Notes under the pieces: model-generated
Databases searched by the model: none
What the model saw: the letters and a program-made list of their open reading frames with translations, nothing else
Told to the model about the DNA's origin: nothing
Part shown: piece by piece, positions 18,333 through 27,306 of the stretch
Position numbering within the stretch: the first letter of the stretch is position 1
Layout of the letters: each line of letters opens with the position of its first letter
Assembly (NCBI GenBank): GCA_025612245.1
Contig: JAAXKQ010000001.1
Coordinates: forward strand, 186,001-250,000
Direction: 5' to 3'
DNA: 64,000 bases
From: Ignavibacteria bacterium
Lineage (GTDB): Bacteria > Bacteroidota > Ignavibacteria > Ignavibacteriales > SURF-24
Translations under genes and position numbers: made by a program

Positions 18333-18464
18333 TTCCCCTCACGCTTTAATGTTTCCGGTAATGCTAAAAATAAGGAATCCAAAGAGAACATAGTTCAAAG
18401 GAAGGCGAAAATAAAGGGAATTCAGGATAATTTTGACAAGCGGAATAATAACCTTACGATTGGC

Positions 18465-18506
18465 AAAAAAAAGCCGGGATGCAGCCCGATGGGGCCTCCC
18501 GGCTTT
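18465..18506 (-). terminator. Terminator of the 2-oxoacid oxidoreductase operon
   Basis: The stem AAGCCGGGA pairs with TCCCGGCTT; on the minus strand it is followed by a run of eight T. It lies within 10 bases of the last operon gene's stop. Confidence 0.88.
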
Positions 18507-18512
18507 AAGTAA

Positions 18513-19067
18513 TTAAACAGCTGCACTTACATTTTCTGCAAGTTCCATTCCCCTTCTTAGTGCCTGTTCGTTAAGAGGCAGAAGGTTGTGGTATCTTGCA
18601 GGGAGCACTTTCTTGAGCCCCTTAAGAATATTGTCGAATGCAATGAGCGGTTTCTTCTTCAAAAAGGCGCCGAGCACGATCATATTCATGACCTTGGAAT
18701 TGTTCAGCTTTGTGGCCTCATTTGCCGCTTCAATCGGCAGTATGTCTATGTCCTTCCTTGTCGGAGGATTCAGTATCATGCTGGCTTCATAGATGAGCAA
18801 TCCGCCAGGCTTGACTGCAGATTCGAATTTATCCATTGAAGGTTGATTCAGTGCAATAACCGTATCGAATTTGGTAAGGATTGGGGAGCTGATCTCGGTG
18901 TCACTTATGATAGTGATGCAGTTAGCCGTGCCGCCCCTCATCTCAGGCCCGTATGAAGGCATCCAGCTGACTTCCTTATCCTCCATAACGCCGGAATAGC
19001 AAAGTATCTGTCCCATGGAAAGTACACCCTGTCCGCCGAAACCGGCAATAATGATTTCTTCAGTCAT
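18513..19067 (-). CDS. 2-oxoacid:acceptor oxidoreductase, gamma subunit
   Basis: A 184-residue subunit of a pyruvate/2-oxoacid:ferredoxin oxidoreductase, starting EEIIIAGFGGQGVLSMGQIL, the diagnostic gamma-subunit motif. The ATG at 19067 is chosen over that at 19085 because AAGGAG sits correctly before it and it leaves one base after the beta subunit's stop. The gamma subunit links the catalytic subunits and helps bind coenzyme A. It is the last gene of the four-gene operon, followed by a terminator. Confidence 0.9.
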   Translation of the reverse strand: MTEEIIIAGFGGQGVLSMGQILCYSGVMEDKEVSWMPSYGPEMRGGTANCITIISDTEISSPILTKFDTVIALNQPSMDKFESAVKPGGLLIYEASMILNPPTRKDIDILPIEAANEATKLNNSKVMNMIVLGAFLKKKPLIAFDNILKGLKKVLPARYHNLLPLNEQALRRGMELAENVSAAV

Positions 19068-19068
19068 C

Positions 19069-19890
19069 TTATTTCTCCTTATCATTAGGTACTTTTAAGT
19101 CACCAAGCGGATAGTAAGGGAACATGTTTTCTTCCAGCCACTTGTTTGCCTGTATTGGCGTCATCTTCCAGTTAGAAGGGCAATTGGATACAACTTCAAC
19201 GAAGCAGAGCCCCTTTTTGAGCTTCTGGTATTCGAAGCCCTTTGCAATTGCCTTTTTTGCCTTCCTGACGTTGCTTGGCGAGTTTACGGCAACGCGTGTT
19301 GCGTAATAAACACCCGGCAGCGAAGCAACGAGGTTCGTAATCATAAGCGGGTTTCCCATTGTCGCAACGTCGCGTCCGAAAGGAGAAGTGGTGGATTTCA
19401 TTCCGGGCAGAGTGGTTGGAGCCATCTGTCCTCCGGTCATTCCGTAGATAGCGTTATTTATAAAAATGATCAGGATATTTTCTCCCCTGTTGCACGTATG
19501 AATTGTCTCGGCAGTGCCGATTGCAGCAAGGTCGCCGTCACCCTGGTAAGAGAATACGAACTTTTCGGGGAAGACTCTTTTGACTCCCGTAGCTACGGCA
19601 GAAGCCCTGCCGTGGGCTGCCTCCTGCATGTCTATGTTCAGGTAGTTATAGGCAAATACTGCGCATCCAACCGGGGCGATGCCTATGGTTTCAGACTGTA
19701 TATCCATCTCGTGAATTACCTCTGCAATCAGCTTGTGTGTAACTGCGTGTCCGCATCCGGGGCAGTAGTGCATTGGCGTATCCAGGAGTGTATCAGGCTT
19801 TTCATAGACTAAATTCTCCGGGCAGCAGATTACTTCCTGTGTGTCTGCCGTTTCGGCAATGTTTTCTCCTAGCATTGTTTTCTCGTTCAT
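19069..19890 (-). CDS. 2-oxoacid:ferredoxin oxidoreductase, beta (thiamine pyrophosphate) subunit
   Basis: A 273-residue ThDP-binding subunit: the YCPGCGH motif near residue 43 and the ThDP/Mg segment GDGDLAAIGTAETIHTCNRG...FINNAIYGMTGGQ. It carries the decarboxylating cofactor of the oxidoreductase that converts a 2-oxoacid plus CoA to acyl-CoA, CO2 and reduced ferredoxin. The gene starts in an ATGA overlap with the alpha gene, so translation is likely coupled. Its sequence groups by eye with KorB/VorA types rather than pyruvate synthases, but the substrate is not certain. Confidence 0.9.
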   Translation of the reverse strand: MNEKTMLGENIAETADTQEVICCPENLVYEKPDTLLDTPMHYCPGCGHAVTHKLIAEVIHEMDIQSETIGIAPVGCAVFAYNYLNIDMQEAAHGRASAVATGVKRVFPEKFVFSYQGDGDLAAIGTAETIHTCNRGENILIIFINNAIYGMTGGQMAPTTLPGMKSTTSPFGRDVATMGNPLMITNLVASLPGVYYATRVAVNSPSNVRKAKKAIAKGFEYQKLKKGLCFVEVVSNCPSNWKMTPIQANKWLEENMFPYYPLGDLKVPNDKEK

Positions 19891-20963
19891 ACCAATTCTC
19901 CCACAAATTTTTCTTCAATTTTAGCGAGAACTTCTTCAGGACTCGGGACGATGCCGCCCATTCTGCCGTGAAATTCTACTCTGGTTTTACCGTTGACGGC
20001 GAGTCTTACGTCCTCGACCATCTGTCCGGCGTTCATTTCAACGTCCAGTATCCCTTTTAGTTTAGGGTTGGAAGCCAGTTTTTCAATTTCGGCATAAGGG
20101 AACGGGAAGAGTGTCTTGGGTCTGAATACGCCGACTTTTATCCCCTTCGCCCTTGCAAGCTGGGCTGCCTTCTGGCAGATCCTGGCTACAAGTCCGAAAC
20201 CGGTCAGTATTATCTCTGCGTCTTCGCAGCCAGAGGACGCAAACCTGATTTCTTCTTTAGTGATTTCATTGTACTTTTTCTGCAGGTGGAGGTTGATGTT
20301 TTCCATCTTGTCGGGCTGAATATGAAGAGAGGTAATAAAGTTTCTTTCCCTGTCTTTAGGTTTCCCTACCGTGGCCCACGGTTCGATGTTTGTTTTTCTG
20401 GGCTGCTGTTCAAAGAGCTCGACTTTTTCCATCATCTGTCCCAGGGCTCCGTCGGCCAGTATCATGACGGGATTTCTCCACTTAAAAGCCAGGTCGAATC
20501 CCAGGCGGACAAAGTCCACCATTTCCTGGACGGTTGAAGGGGCAAGGACGATCATCCTGTAGTCGCCGTGTCCGCCGCCTTTTACGGCCTGGAAATAGTC
20601 ACCCTGAGAGGGCTGAATTGTTCCGAGTCCCGGTCCGCCCCTCATAACATTGGCAATAAGGCATGGCAGTTCTGCGCAGGCGATGTAGGATATACCTTCC
20701 TGCATGAGGCTTATTCCAGGGCTGGAAGAAGACGTCATTGCCCTTTTGCCCGTTCCGGCAGCACCATAAACCATGTTTATGGAAGCCACTTCACTTTCTG
20801 CCTGAAGCACCGTCATGCCCGTCCTCTTTTCGGCTTCGAGGCTAAGATATTCCAGTACTTCCGATTGAGGTGTTATAGGATATCCGAAGTAAGCATCGCA
20901 GCCGCTGCGAATTGCAGCTTCTGCAAGTGCTTCGTTTCCTTTCATAAGTTTTAATTCTTTCAT
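19887..20963 (-). CDS. 2-oxoacid:ferredoxin oxidoreductase, alpha subunit (VorB-like)
   Basis: A 358-residue subunit with no fused gamma domain. It has the pyrimidine-binding domain (GNEALAEAAIRSGCDAYFGYPITPQSEVLEYL), the ESEVASINMVYGAAGTGKRAMTSSSSPGI segment, and a C-terminal domain ending in the conserved GxxxP region. The organisation as a four-gene set with a separate ferredoxin and gamma subunit is typical of 2-oxoisovalerate (VorB) or 2-oxoglutarate (KorA) enzymes. Both ends overlap neighbours by four bases. The adjacent lipoate dehydrogenase operon suggests a related set of 2-oxoacid substrates. Confidence 0.9.
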   Translation of the reverse strand: MKELKLMKGNEALAEAAIRSGCDAYFGYPITPQSEVLEYLSLEAEKRTGMTVLQAESEVASINMVYGAAGTGKRAMTSSSSPGISLMQEGISYIACAELPCLIANVMRGGPGLGTIQPSQGDYFQAVKGGGHGDYRMIVLAPSTVQEMVDFVRLGFDLAFKWRNPVMILADGALGQMMEKVELFEQQPRKTNIEPWATVGKPKDRERNFITSLHIQPDKMENINLHLQKKYNEITKEEIRFASSGCEDAEIILTGFGLVARICQKAAQLARAKGIKVGVFRPKTLFPFPYAEIEKLASNPKLKGILDVEMNAGQMVEDVRLAVNGKTRVEFHGRMGGIVPSPEEVLAKIEEKFVGELV

Positions 20964-21247
20964 TGTTGCACCGTCACTGTTATATCGTTAGTTACGTTAG
21001 TTATGGTTGCTACCGGTTCCTTTTTGTTCAAGGTTTTTCTGTAGACTTTAATTATTCCTTCCGGGCAAACAAGAGCACAATTTGTGCAGCCCGTACAGTT
21101 ATCCTCAATTTTCACGATGTAGTGATACCCCTTGCTATTGATTTTTCGTGAAAGCTCCAGAGAGCTTTGAGGACAAGCTACCTTGCAAAGTTCACATCCT
21201 TTGCACTTTTCGATATCAATGAAGATATCTCCTTTTACCTTAGCCAT
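20960..21247 (-). CDS. 2[4Fe-4S] ferredoxin-like subunit of 2-oxoacid oxidoreductase
   Basis: A 95-residue delta subunit with two complete four-cysteine motifs, CKGCELCKVACP (about 15-26) and CTGCTNCALVCP (about 51-62). It relays electrons from the catalytic subunits to free ferredoxin. It is the first gene of the operon and overlaps the alpha gene by four bases. The segment after residue 75 is an unusual tail rich in Thr and Val (IKVYRK then TITNVTNDITVTV). Confidence 0.93.
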   Translation of the reverse strand: MAKVKGDIFIDIEKCKGCELCKVACPQSSLELSRKINSKGYHYIVKIEDNCTGCTNCALVCPEGIIKVYRKTLNKKEPVATITNVTNDITVTVQQ

Positions 21248-21271
21248 TATGGTACCCCGTATTTTATTTAA

Positions 21272-21305
21272 AACAAAAAAGGTTACCGGGAAATCAGTAA
21301 CCTTT
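21272..21305 (-). terminator. Terminator of lipA
   Basis: The stem AAAGGTTAC pairs with GTAACCTTT and on the minus strand is followed by a run of six T. It separates lipA from the ferredoxin-linked operon, which therefore likely has its own promoter in the short region before 21247. Confidence 0.88.
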
Positions 21306-21363
21306 CATTCCAATTATTTCTTGAAATAGTATGATGGTGCAATTTAGGGTATTAATAGTCATT

Positions 21364-22281
21364 TTATTCTCTAGCGTGTTTGTCCGCATGATATGAACTT
21401 CTGACAAGCGGAGCGCTTTCAACAGCCCTGAAGCCCATCTTGAGGCCTTCATCTTTGTACATCTTGAACTCCTCGGGAGTTACGTATCTGTCTATAGGCA
21501 GATGCATCTTTGTAGGCTGAAGATACTGCCCTATTGTCAGAATGTCACACTCGTGACTTCTTAAATCCCTCATCAGGCTAAGAACCTCTTCGGGTTTCTC
21601 GCCAATTCCTACCATTATTCCGCTCTTTGTCCTTAAGCCTCTTGCCTTGAACCATTTAATCAGTTCGAGGCTCCTTTCGTATTTTGCCTGTGGTCTTACC
21701 ACGCGGTAGAGCCTTTCTACGGTCTCAAGGTTATGGTTCAGAATGTCGGGCGGATTTTTCATAATTATTTCAAAAGCTTCTTCCGAGCCCTTAAAGTCAG
21801 GTATAAGAATTTCAACTGTGCAGCCGGGCATTTTCTGCCTTATGAGGCGGACGGTTTCAGAAAAAATTGATGAGCCACCGTCTTTAAGCTCATCCCTGTT
21901 AACCGATGTAATTACCGCATGACGCAGTTTTAGGGTCTCAACTGCTTCAGCTACGCGTCTTGGTTCATCCAGATCCAGTTCATTCGGGAGGCCCAGCTTT
22001 ACATTACAGAATCCGCAGCTTCTAGTGCAGGTGTCTCCAAGGATCATAAACGTGGCGGTACGGTTGTTCCAGCATTCACCCATGTTAGGGCACCTGGCCT
22101 CTTCACAGACAGTGTTCAGTTTTGAGGCTCTCATTAAGTGGTGAACGTCTGAAAAATTCTGGCCGATAGGAAGTTTTACCTTCAGCCATTCAGGTTTTTT
22201 GCCAAGCTGTTCTTTATCTTTTTCTACCGACTCTTTATAATTTTTTTGATACTGATTAATTTTTTGATACTGATTTATCAA
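21364..22281 (-). CDS. lipA: Lipoyl synthase (radical SAM)
   Basis: This enzyme inserts two sulfurs into protein-bound octanoyl groups to make lipoate. The 305-residue product has the auxiliary-cluster cysteines C59, C64, C70 (CEEARCPNMGEC), the radical SAM cysteines C85, C89, C92 (CTRSCGFC) and the C-terminal RSSY motif that donates a serine ligand. The start is a TTG at 22281 with a weak GAAAGG site; no ATG occurs before the conserved core. Codons 2-13 are an 18-base tandem duplication giving INQYQK twice. It lies 179 bases downstream of the E2 gene and probably serves that complex. Confidence 0.94.
   Translation of the reverse strand: MINQYQKINQYQKNYKESVEKDKEQLGKKPEWLKVKLPIGQNFSDVHHLMRASKLNTVCEEARCPNMGECWNNRTATFMILGDTCTRSCGFCNVKLGLPNELDLDEPRRVAEAVETLKLRHAVITSVNRDELKDGGSSIFSETVRLIRQKMPGCTVEILIPDFKGSEEAFEIIMKNPPDILNHNLETVERLYRVVRPQAKYERSLELIKWFKARGLRTKSGIMVGIGEKPEEVLSLMRDLRSHECDILTIGQYLQPTKMHLPIDRYVTPEEFKMYKDEGLKMGFRAVESAPLVRSSYHADKHARE
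22243..22278. repeat. 18-base tandem duplication at the lipA start
   Basis: Two adjacent 18-base units differing at one position, encoding INQYQK-INQYQK immediately after the proposed start codon. Confidence 0.85.
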
Positions 22282-22460
22282 AGCTTTACAACCTTTCTTT
22301 AAAACAGTCGCAGAGCATTTTACGGGCTCTACAAAAGAAGAATTACGCTAATAAATTTAAGCAAATTATTTGAACTAAAAAATGGATAGCACGTGGGAAA
22401 TTAAATTTTCCTGAAAACCCGCCTGCCGAAAATTCCGGATTAAATTGGGCTCAAAACCAG

Positions 22461-24284
22461 TTAAAGCTCAAAGGACTCGAAATTTTCAAGTGTATCTTTA
22501 ATAAACTTGAGGAACCTGCCGCCCAGCATTCCGTCAACCAGCCTGTGGTCGTGACTTAAGGACAGGTACAGCATGTGTCTTATTGCAATGGTATCTGTAC
22601 CGTCAACTTCAATTACTACCGGTTTTTTAGTAACCGTGCCTACTCCAAGAATAGCAACTTCCGGTTGATTGATAATTGGCGTACCGAAAAGCGTTCCAAA
22701 AACGCCATAGTTGGTTATGCTGAAAGTTCCTGAGGATATGTCATCCGGAGTAAGTTTTTTGGTCCTGGCCTTATTGCTCAACTCTGCAATTGCCCTGGCA
22801 AGTCCGGTTATATTCTTTTCATCAGCATTTTTTATATTAGGAACTATTAACCCGTTTGGTTCTACGGCAACGGCAAAACCGAGGTTAATGAACTTCTTTA
22901 ATACAATATTAGTGCCATCAACCGTGGAATTCAGGTACGGATACTGTTTTAATGCTTTAATGCATGCATAAGCAATAAATGCCATGTAGGTCAGTTTTAT
23001 ATTTTCTCTCTTTAGAAAATTATCTTTATTGTTTTTGATAAAATTGTGGATTTTCGTCACGTCCACCTCCAGAACAGCTGTAACATGCACCGAGGTATCA
23101 CGGCTTTTGACCATATGGGACATGACTTTCTGCCGTATGTTATCCATTGGAATAATTTCGGTGTTTTTCTCTGAAGAGGGCCTTTCTGAAGGCACTTTTG
23201 CTCCTGCGGGCTCTGTTTTTTTTACAGCCTGCCTTTCCTCAAGTGTCATGGAGTAATATGCCTGATGCGGCTCCTGCCTGACTTCACGGGGACTGAAAGC
23301 CTCTTCAGCTTTGGCCTGCCGGGGTTGATGCCGTGAGGCTATGTAATCCAGTATGTCTTTTTTCGTCACGCGGCCTTCAAGTCCGGTGCCTTTGAGGCCG
23401 TTTAATTCGTCAAAACTTACGTTTTCTTTCTGCGCAATGTTAAGTACAAGGGGCGAATAAAACCTTCCGCCGGAGGAAGATGGCAAAGTCCCGGTCGGCG
23501 GCCTCAGGCCTTCGGCGGGTCTTTCAGCAGGAGGCTCTTTGTAGTATTCAACCAGTGTTCCGGCTTCTTTTACGGTCTCCCCTATAAGCGGGCCCGGAGA
23601 AGGGATTTCCTTATTTATTCTTTCTTCCACCACGGGTTCTTCAACCCTTTCTTCTTTTCTTTTTACTCCCGTGGAAGCCGAGATCTTTGCTACAATGGTG
23701 CCCACGGTGACCGTTTCCTGTTCCTGAACAAGAATTTCAAGAAGAGTGCCGCTTTCAGGAGATGGAATTTCCGTATCTACTTTATCGGTACTAATCTCAA
23801 AAAGGGTCTCGTCTTTTTTTACGGTCTCCCCCGGCTTTTTATGCCACTTTATTATGGTTCCTTCCATGACGGATTCACCCATCTTAGGCATGGGGATGTC
23901 TATTATGTCGCCTCCAAGTTGTGTTGTAGAAGGTGTCTCTGCCTCATCAACCTTGCGCCTCCCGGGAGCCTCGGCACTCCTTTCTCCTGAAGACCCGCTA
24001 AGGGATTGCTGTGCCCCTCCTCCGGATGAAACACTGGCCTTTGAGGCTTCGGTTTCAATTACTGCCACCACTGTATCCGTCTGAACGGTTTCCTGTTCAA
24101 AGACCCTGATTTCCGAAAGTATACCGTCTGCCGGGGAGGGGATTTCGGTATCAACCTTGTCGGTGCTGATCTCAAAGATAATCTCGTCTTTTTTGACCGC
24201 ATCACCCGGTTTTTTATGCCACTTTATAATTGTTCCCTCGTTGACACTCTCCCCCATTTTGGGCATAACAACGTCAATTTTCAT
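22461..24284 (-). CDS. 2-oxoacid dehydrogenase E2, dihydrolipoyl acyltransferase
   Basis: This 607-residue core subunit transfers the acyl group from E1 to CoA. It has two lipoyl domains (about 1-77 and 128-203, with lipoylated lysines K43 and K168 in EISTDKVDTEIPSP), a peripheral-subunit-binding domain (about 284-318, SPLVLNIAQKENV) and the catalytic domain from about 375, with the SHDHRLVDG active-site motif near 577-585. The linkers are rich in Pro, Glu and Ala. A partial third lipoyl-like fragment (GPLIGETVKEAGTLVEYYKEP) lies at about 241-261. It follows the E1 gene by 82 bases. Confidence 0.93.
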   Translation of the reverse strand: MKIDVVMPKMGESVNEGTIIKWHKKPGDAVKKDEIIFEISTDKVDTEIPSPADGILSEIRVFEQETVQTDTVVAVIETEASKASVSSGGGAQQSLSGSSGERSAEAPGRRKVDEAETPSTTQLGGDIIDIPMPKMGESVMEGTIIKWHKKPGETVKKDETLFEISTDKVDTEIPSPESGTLLEILVQEQETVTVGTIVAKISASTGVKRKEERVEEPVVEERINKEIPSPGPLIGETVKEAGTLVEYYKEPPAERPAEGLRPPTGTLPSSSGGRFYSPLVLNIAQKENVSFDELNGLKGTGLEGRVTKKDILDYIASRHQPRQAKAEEAFSPREVRQEPHQAYYSMTLEERQAVKKTEPAGAKVPSERPSSEKNTEIIPMDNIRQKVMSHMVKSRDTSVHVTAVLEVDVTKIHNFIKNNKDNFLKRENIKLTYMAFIAYACIKALKQYPYLNSTVDGTNIVLKKFINLGFAVAVEPNGLIVPNIKNADEKNITGLARAIAELSNKARTKKLTPDDISSGTFSITNYGVFGTLFGTPIINQPEVAILGVGTVTKKPVVIEVDGTDTIAIRHMLYLSLSHDHRLVDGMLGGRFLKFIKDTLENFESFEL

Positions 24285-24366
24285 TTCATCCCTCTTGTTA
24301 AAATGTAATCAGCAAATAAAGGACCCTCTTTTTATGAGGACTCCTGCCCTTAGAGACCTGCCAGAT

Positions 24367-26463
24367 TCAATAAGCCAGAATTTCTTTCATCGACCTGTAA
24401 ATTCTTTCTCTTGTAGGAAGCACGTAATTCTCCAGGTTCGGGTGATAAGGCACGTGCGTATCCAGTGCGGCAATCCTTTTTACGGGACCGTCCAGGTAGC
24501 GGAAGCATTCATCGGCAATTCTGGTCGCAATTTCGGCGCCGAAGCCGCCTGTAAGCATGTCCTCGTGGACAACTACGGCTTTGCCGGTTTTCCTGACGGA
24601 TTCAAAAACTGCCTTTTCATCCAGCGGGTTAATTGTCCTGATGTCAATAATTTCAACCGAATAGCCCTCAGTTTCCAGCTTGGAAGCAGCAAAATTGGAT
24701 TCGTGCACCATTGCCCCATAAGTAATGATGCTAATGTCTCTGCCCTCTTTGAGAGTCCTGGCCTTCCCGAAAGGCAAAAGGTAGTTTGCATCGGGTTCAG
24801 GTGAAGTTGAATAGCTCTGGCGGTAGAGTCCTTTGTGCTCAAGGAAAAGCACCGGGTCGTTGAGCCTCAATGCGGTCTTAAGAAGTCCCTTGGCATCTGC
24901 TGCGTTGGATGGATAAGCTATAAAAAGTCCCGGCATGTGAGCAAAGAAGCCTTCAATGTTCTGACTGTGGTAAAGCCCGCCATGAATAAAGCCTCCTACG
25001 GCAACCCTGGTTACAACGGGTGCTTCCCAGAAATTGTTCGATCGGTAGCGGTAAGTGACCATTTCATCCCTGAACTGCATGAATGCCGGCCAGATATAAT
25101 CCCCGAACTGGATCTCAACAACGGGTTTTAAGCCTGTCAAAGCCATGCCTATTGCCACCCCAACAATGCTTGCCTCGGCAAGGGGCGAGTTAAAGACCCT
25201 TTCTGTCCCGAACTGCGTCGAAAGCCCTTTGGTTGCAGTAAAAACTCCTCCTTTTTTATCCGCAACATCCTCCCCGAAAAGATAGATTTTATCGTTCCTT
25301 TCCATTTCTTCGCGCAGTGCGTGGTTGATGGCATCCACCATAACGACGGGTTTGCCGTCGGGCTTTGTCTTTTCATACTCAAGGCGGTCTTTTTTACCGC
25401 TTTCATCGTAGACGTAAAGCCTTGCAGTCTCAGGCTTCGGGTCGGGTCGGCTCATTGCCCAGCTTGCCGCCTCCTCGATGTGGTTATTGACCTCTTTTTT
25501 CAGCTCGTTGTACGCAAGTTCCGTCAAAACGCCTCTTTTAATGAGGAACTGGGAGAAGTTTTCCACCGGGCATTTCCGGGTATCGGCTTCTATTTCTTCC
25601 ATGGGCCTGTACTTTTTCTGGTCGTCGGAAGATGAGTGCGAAAGGAGCCTGACGCACTCGGCTTCAATAAGAGCGGGACCTTTGGACTGTCTTGCGTACT
25701 TAAATGCCGTTTGTGCCGCAGCGTGCATGGCCAGGAAATCTGTGCCGTTGACCTTCAGCCTGAGGAGGTTTTCATAGCCTTTCATCATCTCGGCAATTGA
25801 GGAATCCTTGCCAGCCGACTGCTGGCTTACAGGGACGCTGATTGCATAGCCGTTATTTTCAATTACAAAGACCACGGGCAGCTTTTCGCGGCTTGCCCAG
25901 TTGACGGCTTCATGGAATTCGCCCTGGCTTGTGGTGCCCTCACCGCTGCTTACATAGACTACAGCGCCGGTCCCCCTGCGTACTCCCGAAAGGGCAGTCC
26001 CTACGGCCTGAAGGAACTGTGTTCCCGTTGGGCTTGACTGCGTGGGGATGTTGAACTGCTTGTGTCCCCAGTGGCAGGGCATCTGTCTTCCGCCTGTCAT
26101 CGGGTCGTCTGCCTTGGCAAGCATGGCAAGAAAAACCTCTTCGGGTTTAATCCCCACGGCAAGCGAAAATGCCAGGTCGCGGTAGTATGGGAACGCCCAG
26201 TCCACCCCTTTTTTCATCGCAAGGCCGCACGCAACCTGAACCGCCTCATGCCCGGCGGCGGCAATGTGGAAAAACGACTTTCCCTGCTTGAGTAAAGTCA
26301 TCGATTTTAAGTCAATCTGGCGGGACATGTACATAAGCCTGAGCGCATTCATGAGCTCATTTTTTGTCAGGCCCCCGAACGAGTCGGTTCTCCCGGTAGG
26401 TGTTTCCGCCTTGTTTTCAGTTTCTATCGAATTATCAGCTACTATGACGTCTTTTTTAGTCAT
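24367..26463 (-). CDS. Fused alpha-beta 2-oxoacid dehydrogenase E1 (branched-chain/pyruvate type)
   Basis: A 698-residue single chain that joins the usual E1 alpha and beta subunits. The alpha half (about 30-345) carries the thiamine pyrophosphate motif from GEG at 174 to NN at 203. The beta half begins near 365 (KPVVMVDAINHALREEM) and includes PLAEASIVGVAIG and the C-terminal transketolase domain. The ATG at 26463 follows GAGGGAGC; the frame to 26601 lacks such a site. Fusion fixes the 1:1 subunit ratio. The overall type is like branched-chain or acetoin/pyruvate E1 dehydrogenases that pair with a lipoyl E2; substrate is undetermined. Confidence 0.9.
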   Translation of the reverse strand: MTKKDVIVADNSIETENKAETPTGRTDSFGGLTKNELMNALRLMYMSRQIDLKSMTLLKQGKSFFHIAAAGHEAVQVACGLAMKKGVDWAFPYYRDLAFSLAVGIKPEEVFLAMLAKADDPMTGGRQMPCHWGHKQFNIPTQSSPTGTQFLQAVGTALSGVRRGTGAVVYVSSGEGTTSQGEFHEAVNWASREKLPVVFVIENNGYAISVPVSQQSAGKDSSIAEMMKGYENLLRLKVNGTDFLAMHAAAQTAFKYARQSKGPALIEAECVRLLSHSSSDDQKKYRPMEEIEADTRKCPVENFSQFLIKRGVLTELAYNELKKEVNNHIEEAASWAMSRPDPKPETARLYVYDESGKKDRLEYEKTKPDGKPVVMVDAINHALREEMERNDKIYLFGEDVADKKGGVFTATKGLSTQFGTERVFNSPLAEASIVGVAIGMALTGLKPVVEIQFGDYIWPAFMQFRDEMVTYRYRSNNFWEAPVVTRVAVGGFIHGGLYHSQNIEGFFAHMPGLFIAYPSNAADAKGLLKTALRLNDPVLFLEHKGLYRQSYSTSPEPDANYLLPFGKARTLKEGRDISIITYGAMVHESNFAASKLETEGYSVEIIDIRTINPLDEKAVFESVRKTGKAVVVHEDMLTGGFGAEIATRIADECFRYLDGPVKRIAALDTHVPYHPNLENYVLPTRERIYRSMKEILAY

Positions 26464-26613
26464 CGCTCCCTCTTTTCTCTCTTTAGCATTATTGCAAACA
26501 CATGAACATATATTGCGCAAAGTTTCAAGACAAACCGTTATTCTGTGTTCCGTAAATAGTCTGTGGCTCTGCCAGTTCCGCCTCCAGTGAACAATATACA
26601 AAACACAAAAGCC

Positions 26614-27306
26614 CTAAGACAAACCCTCTTCCCGGAAGGGATGGTAATTAGCCTGGCTTATCCTGATAGTTTCATAGCCAAAAACCTTCTTAAAGTTTTC
26701 CAAAAGCCTCTCCTTTACCGCGCCCAAATCAACTTTCCCTCCCAGCTCCATTGAAAGCGAGGTAACGCTCTTATCGGTAATGCCGCATGGTATGATCCCC
26801 TTAAAGAGCGAAAGGTCAGTATTGACGTTAAAGGCAAAGCCGTGCATTGTAATCCAGCGGCTTACTTTTATTCCAATTGCTGCAATCTTTCTTTCCTCAA
26901 TCCACACGCCTGTGAGTTTTTCAATCCTGCCAGCATCAAGGCCGTAGTCCCGGCAGGTAAGAATTATGACCTGTTCAATGCTGCGAAGATAAAGGTGCGT
27001 ATCCTGTTTCCATTCCGAAAGGTCGAGAATCGGGTAGCCCACAATCTGTCCCGGCCCGTGGTAGGTGATATCTCCGCCGCGGTCGATGTCGTAGACGGAA
27101 ATGGCGTTTTCCCTCAGGTATTCTTCGGAGCCGATGAGGTTTTTCCTGTCGGCGACTTTCCCCAAAGTGTATGTATGCGGATGTTCCAGCATGTAGAGCG
27201 TATCCGGAATGTCCTTATTTCTTCTCAGCTCAAACGTCTTTCTTTGAAGTTCCCAGGCCTTGCTGTAATCCATAAGTCCCAGGTCGTAGTAATCAAGTTC
27301 TCTCAT
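26614..27306 (-). CDS. lipB: Lipoyl(octanoyl) transferase
   Basis: This enzyme transfers octanoyl groups from acyl carrier protein to the lipoyl domains that LipA then sulfurates. The 230-residue sequence has the conserved RGGDITYHGPGQ (76-87), the catalytic lysine K147 in GIKVSRW and the catalytic cysteine C174 in IIPCGITDKSVTS. It overlaps the lpdA stop by four bases and precedes the E1 gene, so lipoate attachment is made from the same transcript as its target. Confidence 0.95.
   Translation of the reverse strand: MRELDYYDLGLMDYSKAWELQRKTFELRRNKDIPDTLYMLEHPHTYTLGKVADRKNLIGSEEYLRENAISVYDIDRGGDITYHGPGQIVGYPILDLSEWKQDTHLYLRSIEQVIILTCRDYGLDAGRIEKLTGVWIEERKIAAIGIKVSRWITMHGFAFNVNTDLSLFKGIIPCGITDKSVTSLSMELGGKVDLGAVKERLLENFKKVFGYETIRISQANYHPFREEGLS

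Noticed and set aside
26464-26601. 46-residue N-terminal extension of the E1 fusion protein
   Set aside because: The extension is not E1-like and GAGGGAGC lies just before the internal ATG at 26463.
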